A stretch of DNA of 14,850 nt from Prevotellaceae bacterium. Lineage in GTDB: Bacteria > Bacteroidota > Bacteroidia > Bacteroidales > UBA932. The notes beneath the pieces were generated by a model. That model ran no database searches, had not been told where the DNA came from, and saw nothing but the letters and a program-made list of their open reading frames with translations. Both the position numbers and the translations under genes were made by a program. Below, one piece after another: positions 13,333 to 14,850 of the stretch; the first letter of the stretch is position 1, and each line of letters begins with the position of its first letter. The stretch covers positions 1 through 14,850 of the forward strand of contig JAIROQ010000086.1 of the NCBI GenBank assembly GCA_031257455.1. Direction: 5' to 3'.

Positions 13333-14700
13333 ATGGCTAAAACAAAAACCGCCTACTTCTGCCAGAATTGCGGGTTTGAATCTGCAAAATGGCTTGGACG
13401 CTGCTCTTCGTGCGGCGAGTGGAATACCTTTGTCGAAGAACTGATAAGCAAAGAACCGGCGGCAGCCCACAGTTCTTTCTCGCCGGAAAAGTCCGTAGCG
13501 CAACGGGTGGATGAAATCGCGTTCGAGCGGCAGCCGCGCCTGAATATCGAGAACGAAGAAGTAAACCGCTTGCTGGGCGGCGGGCTGGTGCTCGGCTCGC
13601 TGGTCTTGATTGGCGGCGAACCGGGCATCGGGAAATCCACATTGAGCCTGCAGCTGGCATTACATGCGCCGGCGCTGAAAACCCTTTACGTATCGGGTGA
13701 AGAAAGCGCCCAGCAGATTAAACTGCGTGCCGACCGCCTGCGCGGTGACGGAAGCAACTGCTATATCCTGAGCGAAACCAACCTCGAAAACATCTTTACG
13801 CAAGCGCAACAACTGCAACCGCAATTCATGGTGGTCGATTCCATCCAAACGCTTTTTACCAGCCGCGTGGAATCATCGGCGGGCAGCGTGTCGCAGATAC
13901 GCGAATGCGCGGCGCAACTGCTGAAATTCGCCAAACAGACCGGCATCCCCGTCTTTATTATCGGGCATATCACGAAAGACGGAAGCATCGCCGGGCCAAA
14001 AGTATTGGAACATATAGTCGATGTGGTGCTGCAGTTCGAGGGGGACGGCAACCATGCCTACCGCCTGTTGCGCAGCAGCAAGAACCGCTTCGGCTCTACC
14101 GCCGAAATAGGCATCTTTGAAATGCTCGGCAGCGGACTGCGCGAAGTAAGCAACCCTTCCGAAATCCTGATTACGCAACACGACAGTGCGCTGAGCGGCG
14201 TAGCCGTAGCGGCCACCCTTGACGGCGTCCGCCCGCTGCTGATAGAAACGCAGGCATTGGTAAGCAGTGCGGCTTACGGTACGCCGCAACGCTCCGCCAC
14301 CGGCTTTGACGTGCGGCGGATGAACATGCTGCTGGCGGTGCTGGAAAAACGCGCCGGTTTCAAGTTGGCCGTCAAAGACGTTTTCCTGAACATGGCCGGC
14401 GGATTGAAAGTAGTCGACCCGGCGGTGGACTTGGCGGTGGTAACGGCTATTCTCTCGTCCAATTTCGATTTGCCCGTGTCATCGCACTTTTGCTTTGCGG
14501 CGGAAGTGGGACTGAGCGGCGAAATACGTCCTGTCTCCCGCATTGACCAGCGCATTGCAGAAGCGGAAAAATTAGGCTTTGAAAAGATTTTTATTTCCCG
14601 CTACAATCAAAAGGGCTTACCAAAAACAAAAAAAATAGCATTAGTCGCCGTATCAAAAATGGATGAACTGTTGCGGGCAGTATTCCGGGATGCGAAATAA
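13333..14700 (+). CDS. radA: DNA repair protein RadA (Sms)
   Basis: RadA is a RecA-related ATPase that helps branch migration during homologous recombination. The 455 aa show an N-terminal zinc finger with Cys10, Cys13, Cys24 and Cys27 and a Walker A motif GGEPGIGKST at 94-103. The Walker B strand FMVVDSIQTL is at 165-174 and the family-specific KNRFG at 250-254. A Lon-like C-terminal domain contains FLNMAGGLKV and GLSGEIRPVSRIDQRI. Length is typical (about 450-460). The start MAKTKTAYFCQNCG agrees with the family. The ribosome binding site is weak (ACAAGTAAAAAC before ATG). It lies 11 bp after leuS on the same strand, and no terminator hairpin is seen directly after its stop. Confidence 0.97.
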   Translation: MAKTKTAYFCQNCGFESAKWLGRCSSCGEWNTFVEELISKEPAAAHSSFSPEKSVAQRVDEIAFERQPRLNIENEEVNRLLGGGLVLGSLVLIGGEPGIGKSTLSLQLALHAPALKTLYVSGEESAQQIKLRADRLRGDGSNCYILSETNLENIFTQAQQLQPQFMVVDSIQTLFTSRVESSAGSVSQIRECAAQLLKFAKQTGIPVFIIGHITKDGSIAGPKVLEHIVDVVLQFEGDGNHAYRLLRSSKNRFGSTAEIGIFEMLGSGLREVSNPSEILITQHDSALSGVAVAATLDGVRPLLIETQALVSSAAYGTPQRSATGFDVRRMNMLLAVLEKRAGFKLAVKDVFLNMAGGLKVVDPAVDLAVVTAILSSNFDLPVSSHFCFAAEVGLSGEIRPVSRIDQRIAEAEKLGFEKIFISRYNQKGLPKTKKIALVAVSKMDELLRAVFRDAK

Positions 14701-14705
14701 ATTTG

Positions 14706-14780
14706 CGATACTCGATACTCGATTTGCGACAGACGCCACTGCGCCTGCCGCCATTTTCAATTTTCAACTTTCAATTTTCA
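14706..14780. repeat. 7-bp arrays with GC-rich connector after radA
   Basis: CGATACT occurs twice, then CGATTTG (14706-14726). A GC-rich connector with ACGCCACTGCGCCTGCCGCC follows (about 14732-14751), then four units ATTTTCA or ACTTTCA (14753-14780). This is again the array, connector, array layout of the other gaps. Confidence 0.85.
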
Positions 14781-14786
14781 ACTAAG

Positions 14787-14850
14787 TCGTCATTTCGACC
14801 GGAGCGCACGAAGAATGAGTGCGCGGAGTGGAGAAATCTGCTCCAAAACG
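14787..14850. repeat. Dispersed-type hairpin repeat, cut by the window edge
   Basis: GTCATTTCGACCGGAGCG through GGAGTGGAGAAATCT resembles an intergenic repeat I recall from many Bacteroidota genomes. GCGCAC (14804-14809) and GTGCGC (14819-14824) form a 6-bp stem around a 9-base loop. The right end lies outside the window, and no gene is visible in it. Confidence 0.6.

Noticed and set aside
1..14850. tRNA, rRNA or known riboswitch
   Set aside because: I found no cloverleaf ending, rRNA-like segment or familiar riboswitch core by reading, though weak elements could be missed by eye.

Overview
The window looks like chromosomal DNA of a Bacteroidota species, most probably of the order Bacteroidales. 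The evidence is the six-gene Na+-translocating NADH:quinone reductase operon, a long LeuRS (953 aa) with the insertions usual for that phylum, a separate transketolase N-terminal subunit, and TAnnTTTG promoter boxes with mostly absent Shine-Dalgarno sequences. I cannot name the genus. No rRNA, tRNA, CRISPR array or insertion sequence was seen.

Layout. 1-450 (-) is the 5' part of an OmpA-domain envelope protein, cut by the window edge. 473-6808 (-) is nqrABCDEF, complete and in canonical order; its promoter lies in the short divergent space before a serine acetyltransferase gene (6942-7805, +). 7865-8536 (+) is an AT-rich two-gene unit, a PIN-domain protein plus a small partner, read as a probable toxin-antitoxin module. 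It has the best promoter of the window and converges on a lone transketolase N-terminal subunit (8545-9396, -). 9397-10459 is a gene-poor kilobase holding a truncated gene start, twelve 21-bp palindromic tandem repeats inside a flanking inverted repeat, several short-period arrays, and a 48-bp-arm inverted repeat ending in a terminator-like hairpin. 10460-14700 (+) is leuS-radA, followed by more short repeats and a dispersed-type hairpin repeat at the edge.

How the genes work together. Nqr oxidises NADH, reduces quinone and pumps Na+, so it is the respiratory core here. The seen cofactor ligands are NqrF Cys70/76/79/111, NqrB Thr215, NqrC Thr229, NqrD Cys29/Cys112 and NqrE Cys26/Cys126. Serine acetyltransferase feeds cysteine synthesis, transketolase serves the pentose phosphate pathway, and leuS and radA are housekeeping genes. 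These are not functionally linked to each other beyond position.

The unusual part is non-coding. Nearly every gap larger than about 80 bp, including three gaps inside the nqr operon, is filled with 7-bp or 8-bp tandem repeats joined by short GC-rich connectors such as GGCGTCAGC. Arrays of one 8-bp family directly abut the start codons of nqrB, nqrD and nqrE, and other arrays run through the stop codons of nqrA and nqrC. The 21-bp array is a different element with a hairpin-forming unit. I see no evidence that these do anything specific, but their positions are regular enough to test.
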